Source of the DNA: Spirosoma arboris | GTDB taxonomy: Bacteria > Bacteroidota > Bacteroidia > Cytophagales > Spirosomataceae | DNA: 64,000 nt | Assembly (NCBI RefSeq): GCF_009754945.1 | Contig: NZ_WPIN01000011.1 | Location: 186,001 to 250,000, forward strand | Reading direction: 5' to 3' | Shown here: piece after piece, positions 34,595-44,000 of the stretch | Layout: each line of letters starts with the position of its first letter | How positions within the stretch are numbered: position 1 is the first letter of the stretch | Notes under the pieces: generated by a model | The model's input: the letters and a program-made list of their open reading frames with translations, nothing else | The model's database searches: none | What the model was told of the DNA's origin: nothing | Translations under genes and position numbers: made by a program

Positions 34595-36700
34595 TTACCG
34601 TACAAACGCCATTGCTACACCACCGTCTACGTTCAGGACGTTGCCCGTAGATTTGGCTAGTAGACCGTTTGTAAACGCTAAACAGGCATTGGCAATATCA
34701 TCGGGAAGAATGATTTCGTTCAGCAATGTCCGTTTGGCATAATAGGCAGGAAGTTCGGCCACCGTTATGCCGTACGCTTTTGCACGGCCTTCTGCCCAGG
34801 CACCCGCCCAGATTTTCGAGTCGGAAATGACGGCGTCAGGATTCACTACGTTTACCCGGATGTGATCCTTACCTAATTCGGCTGCATTCAACCGGCTCAG
34901 GTGCAATTGAGCCGCTTTAGCTGAGCCATAACCGGCGTTATTTGGTCCCGACACCAGGGCATTTTTACTGACAATGTTCAGGACATCGCCACCCAGTTTC
35001 TGTTTCCGCATCACCTCAACAGCTTTCTGCGTCACTAAAAACTGACCTTTCACCAACACGTCGTACAGCAAATCCCAGTCTTTTTCGGTGTGCTCTTCGA
35101 TGGGTTTGGAAATGCTCAATCCCGCGCAATTGACCACGATATCGACTCCTCCGAAAGCCAGTGCAGCCGTATCAAACGTAGCGGAAATTGTGTCGGCTTT
35201 CGTTACGTCCAACTGATCGGCCGCATAGGCATCTTTGCCATATTGTTTCAGGAACTCGTCTTTTGCCCCTGCCAGTCGGTCAGCGTCGTTATCATTGATC
35301 ACAACAACAGCACCTTCGGCTAGAAATTTCTTGGCGATAGCCTTCCCGATGCCACCCGCACTACCCGTAATCAGGGCAATTTTACCCGACAATGGTTTCG
35401 GTTTCGGCATCCGTTGAAGTTTTGCCTCTTCAAGTAACCAGTATTCAATGTCGAAGGCTTCCTGTTCGGGCAGACCTACATAGTCTGACACGGCTTCGGC
35501 GCCCTTCATTACGTTGATGGCGTTGGTATAAAATTCTGCGGCTACCCGCGCCGTCTGCTTGTCTTTAGCAAAGGTGAACATACCTACCGCTGGCCACAGC
35601 AACACCACCGGATTTGGGTCACGGATAGCTGGGCTGTTCTCGTGTTTACAACGTTCGTAATAAGCGGTATAGTCGGCCCGGTAATCTTCAAACGCTTTTT
35701 CCAGATAGGCAATGCTGCCTTCACCTGCCAACTGAGCGGGGTCCAATACCAATGGACGAATTTTGGTACGCAGAAAGTGGTCAGGGCAGCTTGTACCCAA
35801 ACGAGCCAGACGAGGCAGATCATTTGAGTTCACGAATTCCAGCACGCGTGCGTCGTCGGTGAAGTGGCCAATCATCTGGCGATGGCCTGAAGCCAGACCA
35901 CGAAGAACCGGCATCAGCGCAGCGGCCTGTTTTTTGCGGGTATCGGCATCCGTGTTCTCCAGCGCCTGCCCACCAAATACTGGCCGTTTTTTGCCATAAT
36001 TTTGATTCAGGAATTCAGACGCCTGCTCAATCACTTCGAGCGTATTCATATACGACTCGTAAGACGTATCACCCCAAGTAAATAAACCGTGGCCACCCAG
36101 AATAATACCACGTAGATTTGGGTTTTTCTGGATCGCTTCTTCCAGTTTCAGACCGAGGTCAAAACCAGGGCGCTGCCAGGGAATCCAGGCCATTTTATCG
36201 CCCCAAATTTGGTGCATAATGGCCTCTCCATCACGACTGGCGGCAATCGCAATCAGCGCATCAGGGTGAAGGTGATCAATATGTTTGTACGGCAACAGGC
36301 CATGTAGGGGCGTATCAATTGAAGGGGCGGCACATTTAGGATCGAAGAGACAGTGGTCGAACAGGCCAACCATTTCATCCTCAAACGCCAGCCCCCGGTA
36401 GCGACTTTTCAACGCATGCAGGCGCTCAACATACAGATTCGCACAGCCTTTTTTGGTCAATGTTCCAATATCACCACCGGAACCTTTTACCCACATTACC
36501 TCGACAGGCTCGCCGGTAAGCGGATTGGTTTCCATTAACTTAACGGATGTATTTCCCCCGGCATAGTTCGTCAGGCGTAGATCGGCCCCGAGCAGATTGG
36601 AACGATAAATAAACAAAGCCACTTCGTCACCGGCCAGCTCTGCCGCCTTTTGCTCATCCCAGAGATAGCTAACGTAGTTGAACGCTTGCGTTGTATTCAT
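34595..36700 (-). CDS. rhaEW: Bifunctional rhamnulose-1-phosphate aldolase / L-lactaldehyde dehydrogenase
   Basis: 701 residues. Residues about 1-425 are a class II aldolase domain (NYAGGNTSVKLMET, KGSGGDIGTLTKKG, KHIDHLHPDALIAIAAS with metal-binding His). Residues about 440-701 are a short-chain dehydrogenase (IALITGSAGGIGKAIAKKFL, VVNCAGLSISKPIEEHTEKD, Tyr/Lys in NAGYGSAKAAQLHLSRL). The first part splits rhamnulose-1-phosphate into DHAP and L-lactaldehyde; the second is thought to oxidise lactaldehyde to lactate. Fusion is normal in this pathway type. Divergent from rhaT. Confidence 0.9.
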   Translation of the reverse strand: MNTTQAFNYVSYLWDEQKAAELAGDEVALFIYRSNLLGADLRLTNYAGGNTSVKLMETNPLTGEPVEVMWVKGSGGDIGTLTKKGCANLYVERLHALKSRYRGLAFEDEMVGLFDHCLFDPKCAAPSIDTPLHGLLPYKHIDHLHPDALIAIAASRDGEAIMHQIWGDKMAWIPWQRPGFDLGLKLEEAIQKNPNLRGIILGGHGLFTWGDTSYESYMNTLEVIEQASEFLNQNYGKKRPVFGGQALENTDADTRKKQAAALMPVLRGLASGHRQMIGHFTDDARVLEFVNSNDLPRLARLGTSCPDHFLRTKIRPLVLDPAQLAGEGSIAYLEKAFEDYRADYTAYYERCKHENSPAIRDPNPVVLLWPAVGMFTFAKDKQTARVAAEFYTNAINVMKGAEAVSDYVGLPEQEAFDIEYWLLEEAKLQRMPKPKPLSGKIALITGSAGGIGKAIAKKFLAEGAVVVINDNDADRLAGAKDEFLKQYGKDAYAADQLDVTKADTISATFDTAALAFGGVDIVVNCAGLSISKPIEEHTEKDWDLLYDVLVKGQFLVTQKAVEVMRKQKLGGDVLNIVSKNALVSGPNNAGYGSAKAAQLHLSRLNAAELGKDHIRVNVVNPDAVISDSKIWAGAWAEGRAKAYGITVAELPAYYAKRTLLNEIILPDDIANACLAFTNGLLAKSTGNVLNVDGGVAMAFVR

Positions 36701-36787
36701 AAAAAGATAAATAAGTAGTATCCGACAGTAATCTTGTTTTGTACAAAGTACGTTAGGCTAATTTTCTCCTGCTTCATGTACTCTCCT

Positions 36788-36806
36788 GTTATAATCACAT
36801 TATAAC
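36788..36806. promoter_or_regulatory. Palindromic operator candidate gttataat-cac-attataac
   Basis: Perfect 8-3-8 inverted repeat located 88 bp before the rhaEW start and 250 bp before rhaT. AT-rich palindromes of this kind are bound by dimeric sugar regulators such as GntR or LacI proteins. Function inferred. Confidence 0.4.
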
Positions 36807-36943
36807 GGCAAAATACCTGAATGATTTTTGCCAGTCCAGATGGGCGAATATACAGGAGAGAACAGGTAGGTTTTAGCAACTAACAAGGATAAATTTGAAA
36901 ATTATGCCGGGGCTACCCACACAGTACTAATTTTCCCTCACGC

Positions 36944-36967
36944 ATTTATCATTCATCATTTATAATT
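36944..36967. repeat. Single arm of the atcattcatcattt repeat word
   Basis: atttatcattcatcatttat is the complement of the word used in the PAP2 signal-peptide repeat at 40959-41004. No second arm is nearby. Confidence 0.45.
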
Positions 36968-37055
36968 AGAAAATAGTGGCTGTAATCTTGGGTGTAGTAT
37001 TTCATGCACCGGGCAGTTACCAAAGCTTTAAAACAGTATTGTAATTGATTTCTTT

Positions 37056-38108
37056 ATGCAAGTTCTGATTGGCATCATTTACCACACGATTGGTGGCGGT
37101 TTTTCGGGCAGCTTTTACATGCCCTTCAATAAAGTGAAAGGGTGGGCCTGGGAAAGCTTCTGGATTGTTGGCGGCCTTTTTTCCTGGCTTATTGTACCTC
37201 CCCTGGCGGCCTATTTAACCATCCCCGATTTTGCAGCCATCATTGCCTCGGCAGATATGAATGTTAAGATGCTCACGTTCGTATTTGGTTTGCTATGGGG
37301 CATCGGTGGGCTGACGTATGGTCTGGGCGTTCGCTATCTAGGCATGTCGCTCGGGAATTCAGTCGTGTTAGGATTCAGCTCGGCTTTCGGAGCACTGGTA
37401 CCTTCCATCTATTATAATCTCAACCCCGTTAAAGGAAAAGTCTCGTTTACCGATATGCTGGGCTCAAGTGGGGGGCAGCTGGTATTGCTGGGCGTACTCG
37501 TTTGCCTGATCGGAATTGCAATCTCGGGTAAAGCTGGTATGATGAAGGAAGCTGAACTTTCTGAAGCCGAGAAGAAAGCGTCTGTCAAAGAGTTCAGCCT
37601 TGTGAAGGGCCTGATCATTGCCGTGATCTCCGGTATTCTGAGTGCCTTCTTCAACTATGGCATCGAAGCGGGCAAACCCCTGGCCGATCAGGCTGTTTTG
37701 CAAGGTTGCAATCCCTTGTTTCAGAACAACGTAACCTACGTGGTCGTATTATGGGGCGGACTGACCACTAACTTTTTGTGGTGCATGTACTTAAACGCCA
37801 AGAATAAAACCTTCGGCAATTACACCGATACCCGGACGCCAATTCTGGCCAATGTGCTTTTTTCGGCAACCGCTGGTACCATGTGGTTTCTCCAGTTTTT
37901 CTTCTACGGAATGGGTGAAAGTAAGCTGGGCAATGGTGCCAGTTCCTGGATTACGCACATGGCCACCATCATCCTGACCGCGAACATTTGGGGCTTGTAT
38001 CTGAAGGAGTGGTCGGGAGTGTCGGCGGCTACCTTTCGCACCTTCGTCACCGGCATTGTTGTGATTCTTATTGCAATTGTACTGGTGGGAATCGGCAATT
38101 CTCTTTGA
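37056..38108 (+). CDS. rhaT: L-rhamnose/proton symporter
   Basis: 350 residues with about ten membrane segments (SFWIVGGLFSWLIVPPLAAY, MLTFVFGLLWGIGGLTYGLG, GQLVLLGVLVCLIGIAISG, GIVVILIAIVLVGIGNSL). The N-terminal IGIIYHTIGGGFSGSFYMPF and later GNSVVLGFSSAFGALVP fit RhaT. It brings L-rhamnose into the cytoplasm with protons. Divergent from the catabolic genes and followed by a strong hairpin. Confidence 0.92.
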   Translation: MQVLIGIIYHTIGGGFSGSFYMPFNKVKGWAWESFWIVGGLFSWLIVPPLAAYLTIPDFAAIIASADMNVKMLTFVFGLLWGIGGLTYGLGVRYLGMSLGNSVVLGFSSAFGALVPSIYYNLNPVKGKVSFTDMLGSSGGQLVLLGVLVCLIGIAISGKAGMMKEAELSEAEKKASVKEFSLVKGLIIAVISGILSAFFNYGIEAGKPLADQAVLQGCNPLFQNNVTYVVVLWGGLTTNFLWCMYLNAKNKTFGNYTDTRTPILANVLFSATAGTMWFLQFFFYGMGESKLGNGASSWITHMATIILTANIWGLYLKEWSGVSAATFRTFVTGIVVILIAIVLVGIGNSL

Positions 38109-38191
38109 GCAGAGAATGAACCCATCAGTACTACCTCCAGGCAGGTAATCATCGGAATCGGGAATTACCTGGCTGCGTAAAATCACGACAC

Positions 38192-38254
38192 CCAACGAAC
38201 AGAAGCCGGTCAGAGCAATGGATAAATTTGCTTTGACTGGCTTCTGTTCGTTGG
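38192..38254. terminator. Long hairpin after rhaT (25-bp stem, two G-T pairs)
   Basis: ccaacgaacagaagccggtc... (38192-38216) pairs with 38230-38254. 83 bp after the rhaT stop. It belongs to the same class of long stems as the other gaps. Confidence 0.75.
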
Positions 38255-38390
38255 TCCCTTTGGCTAAATTGCAGCTCAGCAACTGGCAGACAAGGAGAAT
38301 AGATTAAAAACTCATTAAATTGCCGACCTTTACGACATGTAAACTGCGAATGGTTGTGCCATTCATCCCTCAAACGTTAAAAACGCTCCT

Positions 38391-39140
38391 ATGAAAAAAA
38401 GAGACAAATTAGGCCTCATTCACAAGTACTATCCTAATGCCGTAACCTCAATCGATGGCATCAATACGCTCATTGATTTTGTAGAAGAAAACCTGGATCT
38501 GGAACCAGCGCAAATTATGTTCGCCGATAGCATCTGTAGCGATGACGTTAACAGTATTCAATATCCAGCCCGAGCTCAGGAGTTTTTAGGCCCGTTTAAA
38601 TTAGGAGGCTTGGATGGGTTTCCTTTCACAGGATTAACCGGTATGGCCGCCTTCGCCAGTCACGTTCCCGACGATGGGGCTGTATTTGTTTATTACGGTC
38701 CACATATCGGCGTCTCCGCCGAAGGAGTTCTTGGTGAAATTCACCGGCATGGCCAACAAATAACCTCCAGTTGCTGTGGAGCGGCCAAAGGAGCGCTGAA
38801 TAAGCTTAAAAATAATGCCATTACTGAAGGGGATGTCAAGGATATCGACTATCAGATGAATACGCTTGAGCAAATTCTTTTCAGACAAAAAGACCGAATC
38901 CTAAAATCGGATATTCCACTTTACGAAGCCACAGAAGTAATCTATGAGGCCATTGATGAGCGCATTCAGGAACTCGTTGCTCAAACGAAGTACAATTGCA
39001 AATACATTATCCTGCTAGGTACCATTCACATCAATAGCGATAGCGACATCGGTTCGTTTACTGCCGTTAAACGCTTCGATGTCATTGACATAGCCCTTGG
39101 GCACAGACAAAATTACTTAGCACAACGCTACTTCGCCTGA
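38391..39140 (+). CDS. LCIB/LCIC-like protein, candidate theta-type carbonic anhydrase
   Basis: 249 residues, cytoplasmic. Resembles the limiting-CO2-inducible B/C fold, a beta-carbonic-anhydrase relative. Expected zinc ligands are present: Cys in FADSICSDDVN, His in FVYYGPHIGVSAEGVLGEIH, Cys in QITSSCCGAAKGAL. The GGLDGFPFTGLTGMAAFASH segment with VPDDG matches the core I remember for this family. It would interconvert CO2 and bicarbonate; some members are inactive. No bicarbonate transporter is adjacent. Confidence 0.65.
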   Translation: MKKRDKLGLIHKYYPNAVTSIDGINTLIDFVEENLDLEPAQIMFADSICSDDVNSIQYPARAQEFLGPFKLGGLDGFPFTGLTGMAAFASHVPDDGAVFVYYGPHIGVSAEGVLGEIHRHGQQITSSCCGAAKGALNKLKNNAITEGDVKDIDYQMNTLEQILFRQKDRILKSDIPLYEATEVIYEAIDERIQELVAQTKYNCKYIILLGTIHINSDSDIGSFTAVKRFDVIDIALGHRQNYLAQRYFA

Positions 39141-39158
39141 TGCCGTTTTAGCCAGCTT

Positions 39159-39189
39159 CCATCGGATAGTCATTCTGACTATTCGATGG
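39159..39189. terminator. 14-bp hairpin between convergent genes
   Basis: ccatcggatagtca pairs with tgactattcgatgg (one G-T pair), loop ttc, then ttattttct. It serves the LCIB-like gene on the plus strand and perhaps metF on the minus strand. Confidence 0.75.
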
Positions 39190-39196
39190 TTATTTT

Positions 39197-40156
39197 CTAG
39201 AATACTTCCCGGGCAATTTTCATTACGTTATCGGCCTTGCCCATGGTGTAAAAATGCAGTACTGGAGCGCCAGCTGCTGTAAGTTCACGACACTGTTGAA
39301 TACACCACTCCACCCCCACCTGCCGGGCCTGTTGGTCGTTTTCACAAGCTTCTACCGCTTTTACGAGATCTTCGGGTAGCTCGAGGTGAAAAAGTTTGGG
39401 TAAAATCTGGAGTTGTTTGCGGGTGCTAAGCGGTTTCAATCCCGGAATAATCGGCACTGTAATACCTTCCTGTCGGCACCGATCAGCGAATGACAGGAAT
39501 TTCTGATTATCGAAAAACATCTGCGTTACAATGTAGTCAGCCCCTTTATCGATTTTCTGTTTGAGGTAATGAAAATCAATATCGTGGTCGATAGCTTCAA
39601 AATGTTTTTCGGGATAAGCTGCCACACCGATACAGAAGTTACTGGGAGCCAGCGCCGTATCTTCTTCATGCAGGTAAATTCCACGATTCATATTTGCTAC
39701 TTGCTCGACTAGTTCGCTGGCATACATATAGCCATTCTCTTTAGCCTTAAACGTTGTAAAGGGTTTGGCCGGATCGCCCCGAAGCACCAGTGCATTGTCG
39801 ATACCGAGGTAGTGCAAATCGATCAGAAAGTCTTCCGTTTCTTCACGGGAAAAGCCGCCACAGAGCACATGTGGTACGGGATCAACGCCAAACCGGTGCA
39901 TAATAGCCGAACAGATCCCTACCGTGCCAGGTCGTTTCCGCGTCACAATTTTCTGGATGGTTCCGTCGGGTAAAGGCCGTTCAATGTATTCTTCGCGATG
40001 ATAGGTAACATCAATGAAAGGCGGCTTAAACTCCATCAGCGGCTCAATATTGTCGAGCAGATTCTTCAGATTATCTCCTTTTATTGGGGGAATTACTTCA
40101 ATCGAAAAAATGGGTTTGCCGTTTGCAGCCTTGATATGATCGGTAATTTTAGTCAT
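39197..40156 (-). CDS. metF: 5,10-methylenetetrahydrofolate reductase
   Basis: 319 residues. FAD-dependent reduction of methylene-THF to methyl-THF for methionine synthesis. Core elements: FSIEVIPPIKGDNLKNLLDN, FIDVTYHREEYIERPLPDG (a longer loop than in E. coli MetF), HVLCGGFSREETEDFLIDLH, ALVLRGDPAKP, GADYIVTQMFFDNQKFLSF and PIIPGLKPLSTRKQ. A TAACTTTG box lies 32 bp before the start. Confidence 0.95.
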   Translation of the reverse strand: MTKITDHIKAANGKPIFSIEVIPPIKGDNLKNLLDNIEPLMEFKPPFIDVTYHREEYIERPLPDGTIQKIVTRKRPGTVGICSAIMHRFGVDPVPHVLCGGFSREETEDFLIDLHYLGIDNALVLRGDPAKPFTTFKAKENGYMYASELVEQVANMNRGIYLHEEDTALAPSNFCIGVAAYPEKHFEAIDHDIDFHYLKQKIDKGADYIVTQMFFDNQKFLSFADRCRQEGITVPIIPGLKPLSTRKQLQILPKLFHLELPEDLVKAVEACENDQQARQVGVEWCIQQCRELTAAGAPVLHFYTMGKADNVMKIAREVF

Positions 40157-40187
40157 TAGTCAAATAAACACTTGCGCGTAGACAGGT

Positions 40188-40195
40188 CAAAGTTA
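40188..40195 (-). promoter_or_regulatory. -7 box TAACTTTG of metF
   Basis: Exact TAnnTTTG on the minus strand, overlapping the stop codon of the upstream PAP2 gene and 32 bp before the metF start. No good TTG at the -33 distance. Confidence 0.4.
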
Positions 40196-41047
40196 ACGCG
40201 AAAACACAGCCAGACTCACGTAAATTCCATTGGCAGTTCCATTGCTCCAGGGTTGCACATCGAGTCGGCGCCCAAGGTCTGTTTTATTTTTCACTTCGTG
40301 CAGCTTGGGAATCCCCCATCCCACCAGTGAACCAAACGCAGCCCCGGCCAGCAGGTCGGAAGGATAATGCAGCCCCCCTTCAAAACGTAGTACAGACGTA
40401 GCTGTAGCCAGTCCGAGCGAACCAATCCAAACAACAGGCTTCAACTTTGACTGGGGGAAATAATGACGAAAGACTTCACTTGTGAAAACTGCCGTCGCAA
40501 ACGCATTCGTAGCATGACCCGAGAAAAACGATTGCCGGGCATCACGAGTCAGTTTTTCGTCTAAAGGAGTTGAGGGATTGTAAACAAATGGGCGGGTTCG
40601 TTGGGTTACACCCTTTATCGTTCGTTCGACACCATTTGCCAGCAGCAGCGTTTCGATATACATCACGGCCACTGTTTTAAAATCCTGCCGCATTGGTTTT
40701 GTACCAATTGCAAGTAAGCCAGCCAGAGCTACGTTACCCGCCAACGTAACATTACTTAGCTGATCGGCCGACGATGACCAGCGATAAACCGCCTTCCTAT
40801 CCAGAGCATTAATATCGTCTGGACTAAGCGTACTGATTTCCGCCTGCGTAAGTGGATCAATACTATGGTTAAGGGCTAATGATGCCCCCAGGGTTACTAT
40901 CCCAGCGCCCAGCAATGTGATTTCCCGACTCGTCTTTAATTGATAAGGGGATTGCGCAAATGAAATGATGAATGATGAATGATAAATGATGAATGAAATG
41001 ATAGCTATATAGCTCTTTGAATAAACTAACTGTTGAAAATACATCAT
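40193..41047 (-). CDS. PAP2-family phosphatase, exported
   Basis: 284 residues. All three PAP2 motifs are present: KGVTQRTRP (K-x6-RP), QSFFSGHATNAF (SGH) and RFEGGLHYPSDLLAG (R-x5-H-x3-D). Likely removes phosphate from a lipid. The signal peptide (SYIAIISFIIYHSSFIISFA) is encoded by a gaatgatgaatg-type repeat, so its start and sequence may be of recent repeat origin. Start taken at ATG 41047; an internal ATG at 41044 is equally possible. Confidence 0.85.
   Translation of the reverse strand: MMYFQQLVYSKSYIAIISFIIYHSSFIISFAQSPYQLKTSREITLLGAGIVTLGASLALNHSIDPLTQAEISTLSPDDINALDRKAVYRWSSSADQLSNVTLAGNVALAGLLAIGTKPMRQDFKTVAVMYIETLLLANGVERTIKGVTQRTRPFVYNPSTPLDEKLTRDARQSFFSGHATNAFATAVFTSEVFRHYFPQSKLKPVVWIGSLGLATATSVLRFEGGLHYPSDLLAGAAFGSLVGWGIPKLHEVKNKTDLGRRLDVQPWSNGTANGIYVSLAVFSR
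40959..41004. repeat. gaatgatgaatg repeat within the PAP2 signal-peptide coding region
   Basis: Tandem variants of aatgatgaatg/aaatgatgaatg run for 46 bp. Read on the minus strand they encode ISFIIYHSSFIISFA, the hydrophobic core of the signal peptide. The same word occurs as a single arm at 36944. Confidence 0.75.
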
Positions 41048-41070
41048 ATATCAGCTATAATACATAGATT

Positions 41071-44000
41071 TTACTGTACCCGCACCACTTGTGGCACATC
41101 GGCAAGATACACCAACCTTCCCTCAACTTCAGGGTAACCCATATCCCTATACAAATTTGTGAAATAACGTAACGTATCAATTGGATTGCCCTTCCTGGGT
41201 GCTTCAATACCTGGCATCGACTCGTACTGCACCAGAACGATGTGCCCATCGGGGAAATGGACAACTCGATGAGGTGCGCCATGCATCCGTTTGCTACTCA
41301 GAATAGTCCGGTCGGTATCAATTCGGAGTGTTGCATCAAATAGGGTGGCCAAGTCTGGATGCGATACAATAGCCAATAAACTAAGTTTTAATACTTCACA
41401 TTCGATCTTACGAATCAACCCTTCGCTCACGAGTTGACGAAGTACTGTATCAATGGCATCGGGGCCTTTAATCAGGCTCAGAGCTGCTAAAAGTTTTCGA
41501 TCCCGCTCGCGGGTGCGCTCAAAAGTTGCAACATCGAACATACGATCAGCCTGCCGACGTAGTTGCATATCCTGCCCCCGATTTCCACTCACGACATCGT
41601 CCAGAAAAATCTCATCGATCTCTTCGTCCAGTTGATGATGTGATATAACCTCTGCGCACAAGCTGATTTCGTAGCTAAGTCGGCTATTTTCCCAGGCACA
41701 ACCGCAATTGCGGGCTACTTCACTGTCGCGCAGGAAGGCATGCAGCCAGTAGCTAACATCTTTCTGGTTGCCCACTTTATCGAAATCAGATGCCTTCGCG
41801 ATGATGTACAGACGATCTGTGGGGCGCGTGAAAGCCACGTACAACAGATTCATATTTTCGATGAATGTGCGTGTCAGCTCTTCTTCATATTGAGCAGCCA
41901 CCGACGCAGGCGCACTACGTAGTTTGCTGGTTGTGTTGGCCGGTGCCGATAGAAGCCGGGGAAGCTTTCCGAGGCCACTTCCATTATCATGCGAAAGCGG
42001 ATCGGCGCGAATCTCGGCTAGGTCGAGCCAGATGGTGCTATCATTTATCGGCTCAACCCGCCAGTTGGCAAAGGGAATGATCACCACCGGAAATTCCAGC
42101 CCCTTCGATTTGTGAATCGTTTGAATACTGACTGCATTCCGCGCATTGCCTTCTACTGAAATTTTCTGGCGAACGCTGTCCCAATACACCAGAAAATCGC
42201 TCAGGTGGCCACTACGTTTCTGATTGAATGTCAGCACTTCATCTAAAAACCGAAACAGAAACGGGTTGTGTTCTGCCTGATTGAATAGGCCAAACTGAGC
42301 TGTTAGGCGCTCAGCTAATTCGTACGGATTTAGTTGCCCCAGTGCATACGGATCGAGCGGATAGCCTTCTACGGCCAGGTAATCATAGACAGCAGAAATG
42401 TCGTCCTCGGCCACGTTACGAAGTTTCTCGGTCAACGTATCGTCGGGAAAAATCCCTTGCACAACCCGGTGAAATAAGTACAGCAGCTCATAACGTAGCA
42501 CTCGTAGGTCAGGGCGTTGAAGGACCCGCATAAGCGTAACGAGCCATTTGACCGGATCTGAAAATTCCAGCGATAGCGAATCGGCCGATACGAGCGGAAT
42601 CTGACGAGCATTCAATTCATTGGCGAGTGCTCTGGCGTGCGATTTTTTACGACATAAGATGGCAATATCTTTGTAATGATACCCCTCCGCCAACGACCTC
42701 TCCAGATGCGCAATGGTCGTTTCGAGCATCCGTGTGGTTAGGTCTTTCCCGAGTTCGTCGTCCTTGTCTACAAAGTCTAATTGAACGTGGCCCGCCTTGT
42801 TCGCTTTCGGTTGCGCTTTCTGATGGAACTGCTGCTCAGCATCGAATACATCGGTCAATTTCGGGTGCTGATACTCAAACTGGCGCGCGACGAACTCAAA
42901 AAAGTCATTATTAAAGCGCACAATTGGTTCTGCACTACGCCAATTGGTATCCAGTATTTCCGGTTTTAGATGCCCATCGAGCATGCCAATACGGTCGGCC
43001 GTCCAGGAGCTGGGATTATGCGCCACTTTCAGACTGTCCAGATCCTGTCGATGCAGGGCTACGATCTGGTCCATATCGCCCCCCCGGAAGCGGTAAATTG
43101 CCTGCTTACCATCGCCCACGGCCAGATTGAAATGCGCGGCCCCGAGAGAGTTTTCGATGAGCGGGAGTAAGTTGGCAAACTGTAAGCGGGAGGTATCCTG
43201 AAATTCGTCGATCAGAATGTGGTTATACTTCGTACCCAGTCGCTCATACAGAAACGGCACTGGCTCCGATGCGACAATACCCAAAATCTTCTTGTTGAAC
43301 TCTGAAATATGCACCCGCCCGTCTTTCTGAAGCAGGTCATCGAACTCCACACGTATTTGTTTCAACAGCGCCAGCTTCTGCAAATGCGGCAACAGACAAT
43401 CGAACAAATTTACCTCCCGACTACTCTCCGTTCGGATAGCCTCGATCTGATCAAAACAGTTGCACAGCTCTTCTGCAATGCTATCAATGGCGCCTGTTAT
43501 AGGAAGCGGTGTTTTGGGCAAATACCAGTCGCCCTCAATCTGCTTACGGTGTGTAGCTGTCGGCTCTTTCTCAAAATTGGTAAAGGCAATGGTCTTAAAA
43601 TAAGCTGCAATACTATTTTTCTTGCCCTTAAAATCTTCTTCGCTAAGTCCTTTGCTGGTAATCAATGACCAGGCTCGCTGACCCTGATCAATAATAGACG
43701 TTTCTACCTGCCGATTATACTCCATCAATTGAAGCCGAATGGCACGTAACGCACCCGGTGACAGCTCCTGAGCGGCATTGACGGCATCGTAAAACTGGTC
43801 GGAGGTTAGGTTGCGGCCGAATTCTTTGAGCAGTTCGGGCAGTTGATTCCAGCTTTTTCCTTCTGTAGCAGCATGAGTGTAGTATTCACTCAGAATGGCC
43901 GTTATCTCCTCCATTTCCTCTGTCCCTGCCTTCTCAATCAGATTATCGATCGCGAGTTCGAGGATTTCGTCGGTTTCCATCTCCACCTCAAATGAATAGG

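Larger units (their letters stand above)
36701..37055. other. 355-bp divergent control region of rhaEW and rhaT
   Basis: No coding sequence supported (a 60-codon minus frame here looks random). It contains a 19-bp palindrome at 36788-36806, a distant inverted pair ctctcctgt (36781) / acaggagag (36852), and an atttatcattcatcatttat word at 36944. Together these suggest control of the rhamnose genes by a regulator encoded elsewhere. Confidence 0.55.

Noticed and set aside
36697..36879. 60-codon minus-strand frame at the rhaEW start
   Set aside because: It covers the operator-like palindrome and has no recognisable sequence.
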